From Mesorhizobium silamurunense (lineage in GTDB: Bacteria > Pseudomonadota > Alphaproteobacteria > Rhizobiales > Rhizobiaceae), in the NCBI RefSeq assembly GCF_014843825.1, contig NZ_JHQR01000248.1:1-50735 (forward strand): a stretch of DNA of 50,735 nucleotides. The letters are read 5' to 3'. The notes under the pieces were generated by a model. It was not told where the DNA came from. It was given only the letters and a program-made list of their open reading frames with translations, and did no database searches. The position numbers and the translations under genes are program-made. Below are positions 26,617-34,664 of the stretch, one piece after another (position 1 is the first letter of the stretch; each line of letters starts with the position of its first letter).

Positions 26617-27491
26617 TGGACTTCCTCTACGGCCTGTTCATCGCGCCCTTCGCCGATTTCGCCTTCATGCAGCGGGCGCTGTTCGGCTCGCTGATGCTGT
26701 CGCTCGGCGCCTGCCCTGTCGGCGTCTTCCTGATGCTGCGGCGCATGAGCCTGTCGGGCGACGCGATGGCGCATGCGATTCTGCCCGGCGCTGCCGCCGG
26801 CTTCCTGCTCTATGGGCTCGAAATCCTGCCGATGACTATCGGCGGACTGATCGCCGGCATCATCGTGGCGCTCGGCGCGGGCGCGGTCTCGCGCTTCACC
26901 ATCCAGCGCGAGGACGCTTCGATGGCGGCCTTCTATCTCATCTCGCTTGCGGTAGGCGTGCTGATGGTGTCGATCCGCGGCTCCAGCGTCGATCTGATGC
27001 ATGTACTCTTCGGCACCGTGCTGGCGCTCAACAACGAGGCGCTGACGCTGATCGGCGGCATCGTGGTGGTGACGCTCGCCAGCCTTGCGATCTTCTGGCG
27101 CGCGCTGGTCGCCGAATGCCTCGACCCGCTGTTCCTGCGCTCGGTGAGCCGCATGGGCAGCCCGGTGCACTTCATCTTTCTCGGCCTCGTCGTGCTCAAT
27201 CTCGTCGGCGGCTTCCAGGCGCTAGGCACTCTGCTCTCGGTCGGATTGATGATGCTGCCGGCGGCCGCTGCCCGCTTCTGGACGGTGCGCGTGGAACCCA
27301 TGTGCGTGCTGGCGGTGCTGATCGGCTTCGCCTCCTGCATCGCCGGACTGCTTCTGTCCTATCATGCGTCGCTGCCATCCGGCCCGGCGATCATCCTTTC
27401 GGCCGGCGTCGTCTATTTCTTTTCGATCGTGTTCGGCTCGCGCGGCGCATTGCGCGCCCGCATCGTGCATCACCGCCACCGGACCGCCTGA
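26616..27491 (+). CDS. aztB: Zinc ABC transporter permease (AztB type)
   Basis: A 291-residue ABC-3 family permease with about eight hydrophobic helices. The family hallmark 'RRMSLSGDAMAHAILPGAA' near residue 43 is intact, as are 'VDLMHVLFGTVLALNNEAL' near 130 and 'LGTLLSVGLMMLPAAAARF' near 205. ABC-3 permeases import zinc or manganese. The start at 26616 overlaps the aztA stop. aztC follows after 23 nt. Confidence 0.92.
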   Translation: MDFLYGLFIAPFADFAFMQRALFGSLMLSLGACPVGVFLMLRRMSLSGDAMAHAILPGAAAGFLLYGLEILPMTIGGLIAGIIVALGAGAVSRFTIQREDASMAAFYLISLAVGVLMVSIRGSSVDLMHVLFGTVLALNNEALTLIGGIVVVTLASLAIFWRALVAECLDPLFLRSVSRMGSPVHFIFLGLVVLNLVGGFQALGTLLSVGLMMLPAAAARFWTVRVEPMCVLAVLIGFASCIAGLLLSYHASLPSGPAIILSAGVVYFFSIVFGSRGALRARIVHHRHRTA

Positions 27492-27514
27492 CCCCAACCA
27501 AGGAGACCTTCCCA

Positions 27515-28444
27515 ATGCTGAAATCTTTTCGTGCCGCCCTGGCGATGAGTGTTATAGCATTAAGCGCCTTCGCAACCTCATCGGCCTTCGCGGCGCCGCT
27601 CAAGGTGGTGGCGAGCTTCACGGTCATTGCCGACTTCGCCAAAAATGTCGGCGGCGATCGCGTGGACATCACCACCATCGTCGGGCCGGACGGCGACGCG
27701 CATGTCTATGAGCCGAGCCCGGCCGACGCGGTGTCGATGGCGAAGGCCGATGTGGTTCTGGTCAACGGCCTGCATTTCGAGGGTTTCCTGCAGCGCCTGG
27801 TCGATGCCAGCGCCACTAAGGCCGAGATCGTGACGCTGACCAAGGGGGTAACGCCGATCGATTTCAAGCCGGAATTCGCCGATGCGGACGCAACCGAAGG
27901 CGCCGGCAAGACCGTCACCGACCCGCATGCCTTCCAGTCGATCGCCAATGCCAGGATCTATGTGAAGAACATCGCCGATGCTTTTTGCACGGCGGACACC
28001 GCAGGTTGCGACAGCTACAAGGCCAATGCCGCCGCCTACACCACGAAGCTCGATGCGCTGGAAGGCGAAGTGAAGGCGGCGATCCAGTCTATTCCCGCGG
28101 CGAAGCGCGTGGTCATCACATCGCACGACGCCTTCGGCTATTTTGAGCACGAATACGGGCTGACGTTCCTGGCGCCGCAAGGCATTTCGACCGATTCCGA
28201 GCCTTCGGCCGCAGACGTCGCCAAGTTGGTCGAGCAGGTGAAGCAGGACAAGGCGGCGGCGATCTTCATCGAGAACATCACCAATCCGCGGCTGATCGAG
28301 CAGATCGCCGGCGAGACCGGCATCAAGGTCGGCGGCACGCTTTATTCGGACGCGCTGTCACAGCCGGACGGCCCGGCCTCGACCTATATCGACATGATGC
28401 ACAACAACATCACGCAGATCAAAGGCGCCATCCTCGGCAGTTGA
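27515..28444 (+). CDS. aztC: Zinc ABC transporter substrate-binding protein (AztC type)
   Basis: A 309-residue periplasmic zinc-binding protein. A Sec signal peptide covers residues 1-26 (cleavage after 'SSAFA'). The four zinc ligands of the AztC family are in register: His63 ('DAHVYEP'), His138 ('TDPHAFQ'), His204 ('TSHDAFGY') and Asp279 ('LYSDALSQ'). Cys158 and Cys165 can form a disulfide, as in AztC. Start ATG 27515 has AAGGAG 9 nt upstream. It ends the aztABC operon, with a strong terminator 12 nt after the stop. The partner AztD metallochaperone, which often follows aztC, is not in this window. Confidence 0.94.
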   Translation: MLKSFRAALAMSVIALSAFATSSAFAAPLKVVASFTVIADFAKNVGGDRVDITTIVGPDGDAHVYEPSPADAVSMAKADVVLVNGLHFEGFLQRLVDASATKAEIVTLTKGVTPIDFKPEFADADATEGAGKTVTDPHAFQSIANARIYVKNIADAFCTADTAGCDSYKANAAAYTTKLDALEGEVKAAIQSIPAAKRVVITSHDAFGYFEHEYGLTFLAPQGISTDSEPSAADVAKLVEQVKQDKAAAIFIENITNPRLIEQIAGETGIKVGGTLYSDALSQPDGPASTYIDMMHNNITQIKGAILGS

Positions 28445-28455
28445 GCTGACATGGC

Positions 28456-28483
28456 CCAACCGGGCCGCAAGCGGCCCGGTTGG
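28456..28483 (+). terminator. Rho-independent terminator of aztABC
   Basis: Perfect 13-bp GC-rich arms CCAACCGGGCCGC (28456-28468) and GCGGCCCGGTTGG (28471-28483) with an AA centre, followed by ATTTTCC. It starts 12 nt after the aztC stop. Confidence 0.9.
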
Positions 28484-28592
28484 ATTTTCCGGCCCGCACT
28501 CTCTATTTGGCGGAGAAAATCCGCCGCCACGGATTGCCGCCCTTGCCCCGGAGTGGCATGACTGCGGCAAAGAAGATTGCGAGGACAAGACG

Positions 28593-28931
28593 ATGGAATA
28601 TCGCCAGATCAGCGACGACTATTCGGTCTCCGGCCAGATCCAACCCGAGGACATCGCCGCCATCAAGGAAGCCGGCTTCAGAAGCGTGATCTGCAACCGG
28701 CCGGATAACGAGCAGCCGGGCCAGCCCTCGGCCGACAGCATCAAGGCGGCGGTGGAAGCCGCCGGCCTTGCCTTCCGCTACATTCCCGTCATCAGCGGTC
28801 AGATCACCATGGACAATGTCGAGGACCAGGCCGTGGCGCTGGACGAACTAGAAGGCCCGGTCTTCGCCTATTGCCGCTCCGGCGCGCGCTGCACCAATCT
28901 TTACGGGCTGATCCAACAGCAGAAGGGCTGA
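28593..28931 (+). CDS. TIGR01244 family phosphatase / sulfurtransferase-like protein
   Basis: A 112-residue protein of the TIGR01244 / DUF442 family, a small relative of protein tyrosine phosphatases; in other bacteria the same domain is the N-terminal part of beta-lactamase-hydrolase-like (Blh/BigR-regulated) sulfur enzymes. The P-loop-like active site is 'FAYCRSGARCTNL' near residue 91, with Cys followed by Ser-Gly-Ala-Arg. The N-terminal 'SVSGQIQPEDIAAIKEAGF' and 'VICNRPDNEQPGQP' are the family hallmarks. Start ATG 28593 has GAGGA upstream. It stands alone after the azt terminator; its substrate is unknown. Confidence 0.85.
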   Translation: MEYRQISDDYSVSGQIQPEDIAAIKEAGFRSVICNRPDNEQPGQPSADSIKAAVEAAGLAFRYIPVISGQITMDNVEDQAVALDELEGPVFAYCRSGARCTNLYGLIQQQKG

Positions 28932-28981
28932 ATTGTTCTTTGAGCTGTGACGGAGCCAAAATACGCCCGCCGTGATCCTTC

Positions 28982-29141
28982 GCGCCCCCCTCTGTCCTGC
29001 CGGACATCTCCCCCACAGGTGGGGAGATTGGCAGTTTCCGCGCCTCGCTCGATCTTGCAACGCCTGAGGTTGGCGAAAGCCGGCGTGACGTCCGATCTCC
29101 CCCCTCGTGGGGGAGATGTCCGGCAGGACAGAGGGGGGCGC
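28982..29141. repeat. Perfect 35-bp inverted repeat enclosing two small hairpins
   Basis: Positions 28982-29016 are the exact reverse complement of 29107-29141; 90 nt lie between. Next to each arm is its own ATCTCCCC...GGGGAGAT hairpin (29006-29028 and 29095-29117). The unit fills the gap between two convergent genes. The same core hairpin recurs at 25177-25198, so this is a pair of copies of a dispersed intergenic repeat in head-to-head orientation. Confidence 0.9.
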
Positions 29142-29176
29142 TGTCCCGCCAGCGTATGAAAGAAAACCTGACGCTA

Positions 29177-29644
29177 CTAGATCGGCAGCGCACCCGTCTC
29201 CTTCAGCGTTTCCAGCACGATCGCGGTCTTCACATGCTGTACCGATTCATGCGGCAGGAGCACGCCGTTGACGAATTCCGACAGGGATTTGAGATCGGGC
29301 GTCACCACCTTCAGGATATAATCCATCTCGCCGGTCAGCGCGTGCGCCTCCTGCACCTCGGGCAGGCGCGCCACCAGTTCGCCGAAGCGGCGGGCATTGT
29401 CGCGGTTGTGGGTGGCCAAGGTCACCGAGATGACGTTGACCAGCGAAAAGCCCAGACGGTCGCGGTCGAGCACGGCGCGGTAGCCTCGGATATAGCCGTC
29501 CTCCTCCAGCCGCTGGCGGCGGCGCGAGCACTGCGAGGCAGAGAGATTCACCCGCTCCGACAGATCGTTGTTGGTGAGCCGCCCGTCGCCCTGCAGGAGC
29601 GCCAGTATCTTGCGGTCGAATTGATCGATGCGCTCATCGTCCAC
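29177..29644 (-). CDS. Lrp/AsnC family transcriptional regulator
   Basis: A 155-residue feast/famine regulator: an N-terminal helix-turn-helix (residues about 5-55, 'FDRKILALLQGDGRLTNNDL' and 'ERVNLSASQCSRRRQRLEEDG') and a C-terminal RAM ligand-binding domain ('HALTGEMDYILKVVTPDL'). The start is the GTG at 29644 (VDDERIDQ), with GGAGG 8 nt upstream; the frame extends 33 nt further, through the operator-like palindrome, without family support. It is divergent from hppD and is the obvious candidate for its regulator, responding to tyrosine, phenylalanine or a related compound. Confidence 0.9.
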   Translation of the reverse strand: MDDERIDQFDRKILALLQGDGRLTNNDLSERVNLSASQCSRRRQRLEEDGYIRGYRAVLDRDRLGFSLVNVISVTLATHNRDNARRFGELVARLPEVQEAHALTGEMDYILKVVTPDLKSLSEFVNGVLLPHESVQHVKTAIVLETLKETGALPI

Positions 29645-29658
29645 GGATTTTCCTCCAA

Positions 29659-29677
29659 ATGCGCACGTTCTGCGCAT
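29659..29677. promoter_or_regulatory. Likely Lrp-family operator in the lrp-hppD gap
   Basis: Perfect 7-bp arms ATGCGCA (29659-29665) and TGCGCAT (29671-29677) around CGTTC, 15 nt before the start of the Lrp-type gene. A second inverted repeat, TTCAA (29689-29693) and TTGAA (29698-29702), follows 12 nt further. Either could bind the divergent Lrp-type protein. Confidence 0.6.
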
Positions 29678-29783
29678 AAATTGATCATTTCAAGCGTTTG
29701 AATGCAAGCACCGTGCGGCCGGCTGGGACTATGATGGGATAAACATGGTCAAGTACGGCCAGAACAGCTTTCGGAGGATTGCC

Positions 29784-30899
29784 ATGGGCCCCTTCCCGCA
29801 CGACGCCCCACCTGCAAAAATCAGAAAGGCAAACCCCGCCGGCACCGACGGTTTCGAATTCGTCGAGTTCGCGCATTCTGAGCCGGCGAAGCTCGCCGAG
29901 CTTTTCACCCGCATGGGTTATGTCGCGGTGGCGAAGCACCGCAGCAAGGACATCACAGTCTGGCGGCAGGGCGACATCAACTATGTCGTCAATGCCGAGC
30001 CCGGCTCGCATGCGATGAAGTTCGTCGACAAGCACGGCCCCTGCGCCGCCTCGATGGCGTGGCGGGTGGTCGACGCAAAGCACGCTTTCGACCATGCGGT
30101 ATCGAAGGGCGCGACGCCCTATGAGGGCACCGACAAGGCGCTCGACGTGCCGGCCATCGTCGGCATCGGCGGCTCGCTCCTCTATTTCATCGAGGCCTAT
30201 GGCGAGAAGGGCTCGGCCTATGACGCCGAGTTCGAATGGCTGGGCGAACGCAATCCGAAGCCCGAAGGCGTCGGCTTCTATTATCTCGACCACCTCACCC
30301 ACAACGTCTATCGCGGCAACATGGACAAGTGGTGGGATTTCTATCGCGACCTGTTCGGCTTCAAGCAGATCCATTTCTTCGACATCGACGGCAAGATCAC
30401 CGGACTGGTCAGCCGCGCCATCACCTCGCCCTGCGGGAAGATCCGCATTCCGCTGAACGAGTCCAAGGACGAGACCAGCCAGATCGCCGAATACCTGAAG
30501 AAGTACAATGGCGAGGGCATCCAGCACATCGCCGTCGGCACCGACGCGATCTACGATGCCACCGACAAGCTTGCCGCCAACGGGCTGAAATTCATGCCCG
30601 GCCCGCCCGACACCTATTACGAGATGTCGCACGACCGGGTAAACGGCCATGACGAGCCGATCGAGCGGATGAAGAAGCACGGCATCCTCATCGACGGCGA
30701 AGGCGTCGTCGACGGCGGCACGACCAAGATCCTGCTGCAGATATTCTCCAAGACGGTCATCGGCCCGATCTTCTTCGAGTTCATCCAGAGGAAAGGCGAC
30801 GAAGGCTTTGGCGAGGGCAACTTCCGCGCCCTGTTCGAGTCGATCGAGCAGGACCAGATCAAGCGCGGCGTGATCAAGCTAGGCGGCAAGGCGGCGTAG
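29784..30899 (+). CDS. hppD: 4-hydroxyphenylpyruvate dioxygenase
   Basis: A 371-residue Fe(II) dioxygenase that converts 4-hydroxyphenylpyruvate to homogentisate, the second step of tyrosine breakdown. Two glyoxalase-fold halves are visible. The iron facial triad is predicted as His170 ('YYLDHLTHNV'), His248 ('GIQHIAVGTD') and Glu332 ('GPIFFEFIQRKG'). The C-terminal 'GFGEGNFRALFESIEQDQ' gate helix is complete. The start at 29784 (MGPFPHDAPP) has GGAGG 7 nt upstream; an in-frame start 39 nt earlier is less likely. The next pathway genes, hmgA and FAH, lie 1.2-3.7 kb downstream on the other strand. Confidence 0.96.
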   Translation: MGPFPHDAPPAKIRKANPAGTDGFEFVEFAHSEPAKLAELFTRMGYVAVAKHRSKDITVWRQGDINYVVNAEPGSHAMKFVDKHGPCAASMAWRVVDAKHAFDHAVSKGATPYEGTDKALDVPAIVGIGGSLLYFIEAYGEKGSAYDAEFEWLGERNPKPEGVGFYYLDHLTHNVYRGNMDKWWDFYRDLFGFKQIHFFDIDGKITGLVSRAITSPCGKIRIPLNESKDETSQIAEYLKKYNGEGIQHIAVGTDAIYDATDKLAANGLKFMPGPPDTYYEMSHDRVNGHDEPIERMKKHGILIDGEGVVDGGTTKILLQIFSKTVIGPIFFEFIQRKGDEGFGEGNFRALFESIEQDQIKRGVIKLGGKAA

Positions 30900-30933
30900 C
30901 CGACCTGATACGGATATCTTGCGGCGCGACCAA

Positions 30934-30957
30934 TTATGACCTAAATTATGGTCATAA
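30934..30957. promoter_or_regulatory. Autoregulatory operator of the toxin-antitoxin pair
   Basis: TTATGACC (30934-30941) and GGTCATAA (30950-30957) are perfect 8-bp inverted arms around an AT-only 8-nt centre that could be the -10 box. The site ends 12 nt before the antitoxin start, where Phd/YefM-type antitoxins normally bind. Confidence 0.7.
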
Positions 30958-30969
30958 AGGATCGAGCCC

Positions 30970-31194
30970 ATGAATGTTTCCATCGCCGAGGCCAAGGCCA
31001 AATTGTCGGAACTTGTAAGCCGTGCGGAAGCCGGTGAGGAGATTGTGCTCACGCGCCACGGCAAGGTGGCCGCGCGAATCGTACCGCCTGCGGCGGCGGA
31101 ACCCCTACCGCGTATCGGCGCCTTGAAGGGTAAGATCTGGATTGCGGACGACTTTGACGAACTCGGCCCCGAATGGGACGAGTACGTGAAATGA
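30970..31194 (+). CDS. Phd/YefM-type antitoxin
   Basis: A 74-residue type II antitoxin. The N-terminal DNA-binding fold is recognisable by 'VSIAEAKAKLSELVSRAEAG' followed by 'EIVLTRHGKVAARIVP'; the acidic C-terminal tail ('DDFDELGPEWDEYVK') would neutralise the toxin. The start has AAAGGA upstream. The TGA stop overlaps the ATG of the PIN toxin gene (ATGA at 31191-31194), the usual coupling of such pairs. It probably represses its own promoter at 30934-30957. Confidence 0.9.
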   Translation: MNVSIAEAKAKLSELVSRAEAGEEIVLTRHGKVAARIVPPAAAEPLPRIGALKGKIWIADDFDELGPEWDEYVK

Positions 31195-31568
31195 CGGTCG
31201 GCCCGTTTCTCGCCGACACTCATATGATCCTTTGGTCTATTTCGGACGATCGACATCTCAGCGAGCATCACCGCGCCATCCTAGCATCGGACGCAGTGGT
31301 GTTCGCGAGCGCAGCAAGTGTTTGGGAAATTGCCATCAAGCGTTCGATTGGAAAGCTTGAAGCTCCCGACGACCTACCGGCGCTACTTCCAAGAATGCGA
31401 TTTCAACCGCTCACCGTCACCTTCCAGCACGCGCATGCGGTCGGCGACCTGCCGCATCACCATGGCGATCCGTTCGACCGGTTGCTGATTGCACAAGCGC
31501 AGATGGAAAACCTGACCATCCTGACATCGGACCCGCATTTTGCGCGCTACGATGTAACGCTTGCCTAG
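31191..31568 (+). CDS. PIN domain toxin (VapC-like RNase)
   Basis: A 125-residue PIN-domain nuclease, the toxin of the pair. The acidic Mg2+-binding residues are in place: Asp9 in 'LADTHMILW', Glu in 'SVWEIAIKRSIGKL', Asp in 'HGDPFDRLLIAQA' and a final Asp in 'LTSDPHF'. Relatives cut tRNA or other RNAs when freed from the antitoxin. The start is ATG 31191, overlapping the antitoxin stop. All catalytic positions look intact, so the toxin is probably active. The gene's 3' end overlaps the stop of the convergent DinB-type gene by 4 nt. Confidence 0.9.
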   Translation: MTVGPFLADTHMILWSISDDRHLSEHHRAILASDAVVFASAASVWEIAIKRSIGKLEAPDDLPALLPRMRFQPLTVTFQHAHAVGDLPHHHGDPFDRLLIAQAQMENLTILTSDPHFARYDVTLA

Positions 31569-32106
31569 CTTCCCAGGTTCAGCCTCTCAACCTCCGCCTT
31601 CCTGAGCTTGATGTCGTAGTCGAGCAGGAATTCATCCAGCTGCGGTGGCTTAACCGAGGTGCCGGAGAGCATGGCATGCACCTGGCCGCGGTGATGGATG
31701 TCATGCAGGAAGACATGGGCGAGAATGTCGCCGATCCGCTCGGGCATCATGCCGTCCTCGCGCCTATCGGTGATGACACGACGGTCGAGATCGGCGTCCG
31801 TCAGGCCATCGCAGAAGGCGATGAGCCTGCGGTCGAAATCGGCCTGCGCCGCCGCCAGGCTTGCCGCATCGTCGAAGGGCACGAAGTCGTCGTAGGCCAC
31901 GGCGCCCCGGCCGCCGTCCGTCAGGAAATCGAGATAGAGATGGTCGACCGCGAGAATGTGGTTGAGCGTTTCCCTGATCGAGGGAAAGAAGCTGGTGCGC
32001 CCGGCCTCGAGCTCGCCGGGCTGAAGCGCCAGCACGGCACGGTAGATGGGTCGTTCGACCATAGATTGTTGCGCGCCATGCGACGCAGGTGCTCGAGCAG
32101 CGTCAC
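31565..32106 (-). pseudogene. DinB family protein, frameshifted near the N-terminus
   Basis: The gene is split between two frames. The first 20 residues, from GTG 32106 (read MTLLEHLRRMARNNLWSND), match the start of DinB-family proteins and have a GGAGG Shine-Dalgarno 11 nt upstream. The rest, 'IYRAVLALQPGELEAG...' to 'ERLNLGS', continues in the next frame and carries the metal-site histidines in 'LNHILAVDHLYLDF' and 'HVFLHDIHHRGQVHAM'. One base appears to be missing in the CCC run (complement of 32048-32050). Without it, translation could only begin at the internal ATG 32062, which has no Shine-Dalgarno. DinB-type proteins are four-helix metal-binding proteins, some of them thiol-dependent transferases. 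A sequencing error is possible. Confidence 0.75.
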
Positions 32107-32134
32107 CGTTTCGGCCTCCTCCCCCAGCCCGCGC

Positions 32135-33148
32135 TTATTTGGCGTATTTCTCGACCTTCTGCTCGATCGCGCCGAAGATCGAGTGGCCGGCCTTGTCCTT
32201 CATCTCGATGCGCACCGTGTCGCCGAAACGCAGGAAAGGCGTCTTCGGCTCGCCGCTTTCGATGGTTTCGATCATACGCAGCTCGGCTATGCAGGAATAG
32301 CCGGCGCCGCCTGCCGCCACCGGCTTGCCCGGGCCGCCGTCGAGCTTGTTGGAGACGGTGCCGGAGCCGATGATGGTGCCGGCGGCGAGCGGCCGTGTCT
32401 TCGCGGCGTGCACGATCAGCGCCGGAAAATCGAAGGTCATGTCGACGCCGGCATTTGCCCGTCCGAACGGCTTGCCGTTGAGGTCGACGAGCAGCGCGAG
32501 GTTGACCTTGCCGCCGTCCCAGGCGTCGCCCAGCTCGTCCGGCGTCACCGCGACAGGCGAGAAGGCGGAAGACGGTTTCGACTGGAAGAAGCCGAACCCT
32601 TTTGCGAGTTCCGGTCCGGTGACGGCGCGCAGCGTCACGTCGTTGACCAGCATGACGAGGCGGATCGCTCCCCTCGCCTCGTCCAGACCGGCGCCCATCG
32701 GCACGTCGTCGACGATGACGGCGACTTCCGCCTCCATGTCGATGCCGAAGGTTTCGTCCGCCATCCTGATCGGATCGCGCGGCGCGATGAAGGAGTCCGA
32801 GCCGCCCTGGTAGATCAGTGGATCGGTCCAGAAACTCGCCGGCATCTCGGCGCCCCGCGCCTTCCGCACCAGCTCGACATGGTTCACATAGGCCGAGCCG
32901 TCCGCCCATTGATAGGCGCGCGGCAAAGGCGAATGGGCGTCATGCTCGTGGAAGCGCGCCGAGGGAACGGCATTGGTCTCAAGCGATTCCGCCATGGCCG
33001 CCAGATGCGGCGAAATCCGCCGCCAGTCGTCAAGCGCCGCCTGCAGCGTCGGCACCAGGAAGGAGGCATCGGTGAACCGCGTCAGATCGCGCGAGACCAC
33101 GACCAGCTTTCCGTCGCGCGTCCCGTTCTTCAATGTGGCAAGCTTCAT
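32135..33148 (-). CDS. Fumarylacetoacetate hydrolase family protein
   Basis: A 337-residue FAH-family hydrolase with the C-terminal FAH fold. Metal and active-site segments are visible in 'FGIDMEAEVAVIVDDVPMG' (acidic Glu pair) and 'IRLVMLVNDVTLRAVTGPELAKG'. From its position directly downstream of hmgA it most likely splits fumarylacetoacetate (or maleylacetoacetate) to acetoacetate and fumarate, the last step of tyrosine degradation. The start at 33148 (MKLATLKNGTRDG) has GAGAGGA upstream. The 105-nt gap to hmgA has no terminator, so they are likely cotranscribed. A maleylacetoacetate isomerase gene is not in the window. Confidence 0.88.
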   Translation of the reverse strand: MKLATLKNGTRDGKLVVVSRDLTRFTDASFLVPTLQAALDDWRRISPHLAAMAESLETNAVPSARFHEHDAHSPLPRAYQWADGSAYVNHVELVRKARGAEMPASFWTDPLIYQGGSDSFIAPRDPIRMADETFGIDMEAEVAVIVDDVPMGAGLDEARGAIRLVMLVNDVTLRAVTGPELAKGFGFFQSKPSSAFSPVAVTPDELGDAWDGGKVNLALLVDLNGKPFGRANAGVDMTFDFPALIVHAAKTRPLAAGTIIGSGTVSNKLDGGPGKPVAAGGAGYSCIAELRMIETIESGEPKTPFLRFGDTVRIEMKDKAGHSIFGAIEQKVEKYAK

Positions 33149-33253
33149 GCGGTTTCCTCTCCTCGCGCGGTCTTGTGCCGCTGATCCACAACAAGGCCGT
33201 TGCGAGCGATCGTCAAGCCACCTGCTCGAGTTTTCCCGCTAATGGCAGCCCGA

Positions 33254-34567
33254 TCAGGACCAGTCGCCCTCGGGCGTGCCGTTGAAACGCTTCTTCAGGT
33301 CGGCCCAGCAGTCGATGTAGTTCTCCTGCAGTGTGTCGAGCTCGGCGGCGTAGCGCGTCAGCATCTGCGGAAAGCGGGTCTCGAACATGAAGGTCATGGT
33401 GTTGTCGAGCTTGACCGGCTTCAGGTCGGCATTCGTCGCCTTCTCGAAACCGGACGCGTCGGGTCCGTGGGCCAGCATCTGGTTGTGCAAGCTGATGCCG
33501 CCGGGAACAAAACCTTCCTCCTTGGCGTCGTACTGGCCGTGGATCAGGCCCATGAACTCGCTCATGATGTTGCGGTGGTACCATGGCGGACGGAAGGTGT
33601 TTTCCGCCACCAGCCAGCGCGGCGGGAAGATGACGAAGTCGACATTGGCCGTGCCTTCCTCGCCGCTCGGCGCCGTCAGCACCGTGAAGATCGACGGATC
33701 CGGATGATCGAACAGAATGGCGCCGACCGGCGAAAACGTCGCCAGATCATATTTATAGGGCGCGTAGTTCCCGTGCCACGCGACGACATCGAGCGGCGAA
33801 TGGCCGAGCTCGGTGACGTGGAAAGTGCCGCACCATTTGACGATCAGCCGGCAGGGCGTCTCCTTCTCCTCGAACCAGGCGCAGGGCGTCTTGAAATCGC
33901 GCGGGTTGGCCAGGCAGTTGGCGCCGATCGGGCCGCGGTCTGGCATGGTGAACTTGGCGCCGTAGTTCTCGCAGACATAGCCGCGCGCCTCCTTGTCGGC
34001 CAACTCGACCTTGAAGACCAGGCCGCGCGGCAGCACCGCGATCTCGCCGGGCCGGAGTTCGATGACGCCCATCTCGGTGACGAAGCGCAGCGCGCCGACC
34101 TGGGGCACGATCAACAATTCGCCATCTGCGTTGAAGAAATGGTCGTCGACCATCGAGCGGTTGGCGATATAGACATGCGCCGCCATGCCGGACTGGCCGA
34201 CCGCGTCGCCGGCCGTGGTCATGGTACGCATGCCGGAAATGAAGTCGGTCGGCTCGCTGGGCATCGGCATCGGGTTCCAGCGGTATTGGCCGAGCGCGAG
34301 TTCATGGTCGCCGATGTTTGGTCCAGTCTTCCACAAGGGATAGTTGGCCCCCTTGAAGCGGCCAGTGTGTTTTACGCTCGGGCGGATGCGGTAGAGCCAG
34401 GAGCGCTCATTGGTGCCGCGCGGCGCGGTGAAGGGCGAGCCCGACAGTTGCTCGGCATAGAGGCCATAGGCCGGTCGCTGCGGCGAGTTGCGTCCCTGTG
34501 GCAGCGAGCCGGGCAGCGTCTCGGTCTCGAAATCGTTGCCGAAACCCGGCATGTAGGAAAAGGCCAT
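33254..34567 (-). CDS. hmgA: Homogentisate 1,2-dioxygenase
   Basis: A 437-residue cupin-type Fe(II) dioxygenase that opens the ring of homogentisate to maleylacetoacetate. The N-terminal 'YMPGFGNDFETETLPGSLPQ' is the family landmark; the iron-binding region includes 'HRNIMSEFMGLIHGQYDAKE' near residue 330 and 'MLAHGPDASGFEKA' near 365. The start was placed at 34567 (MAFSYMPGFG), with GAGGA 5-6 nt upstream; another ATG lies 12 nt earlier. It is divergent from the MarR gene at 34688 and upstream of the FAH-family gene on the same strand. Confidence 0.96.
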   Translation of the reverse strand: MAFSYMPGFGNDFETETLPGSLPQGRNSPQRPAYGLYAEQLSGSPFTAPRGTNERSWLYRIRPSVKHTGRFKGANYPLWKTGPNIGDHELALGQYRWNPMPMPSEPTDFISGMRTMTTAGDAVGQSGMAAHVYIANRSMVDDHFFNADGELLIVPQVGALRFVTEMGVIELRPGEIAVLPRGLVFKVELADKEARGYVCENYGAKFTMPDRGPIGANCLANPRDFKTPCAWFEEKETPCRLIVKWCGTFHVTELGHSPLDVVAWHGNYAPYKYDLATFSPVGAILFDHPDPSIFTVLTAPSGEEGTANVDFVIFPPRWLVAENTFRPPWYHRNIMSEFMGLIHGQYDAKEEGFVPGGISLHNQMLAHGPDASGFEKATNADLKPVKLDNTMTFMFETRFPQMLTRYAAELDTLQENYIDCWADLKKRFNGTPEGDWS

Positions 34568-34636
34568 CCGATCCTCCATGATCCCGGTATCCAGGCCTCA
34601 CGAAGCTTGGCTTGCCGGCAATGTTGACCAAATTTG

Positions 34637-34664
34637 TTTCATTTGTAACCATTGAAAATGTAAC
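34637..34664. promoter_or_regulatory. Operator-like repeats between hmgA and the MarR gene
   Basis: TTTCATTTGTAACCATTGAAA is a 21-bp imperfect palindrome (34637-34657; 8 of 10 pairs match) and TGTAAC recurs 15 bp apart (34644-34649 and 34659-34664). The region is AT-rich and sits between the divergent hmgA and MarR starts, so it is the best candidate for the MarR binding site. Confidence 0.55.
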
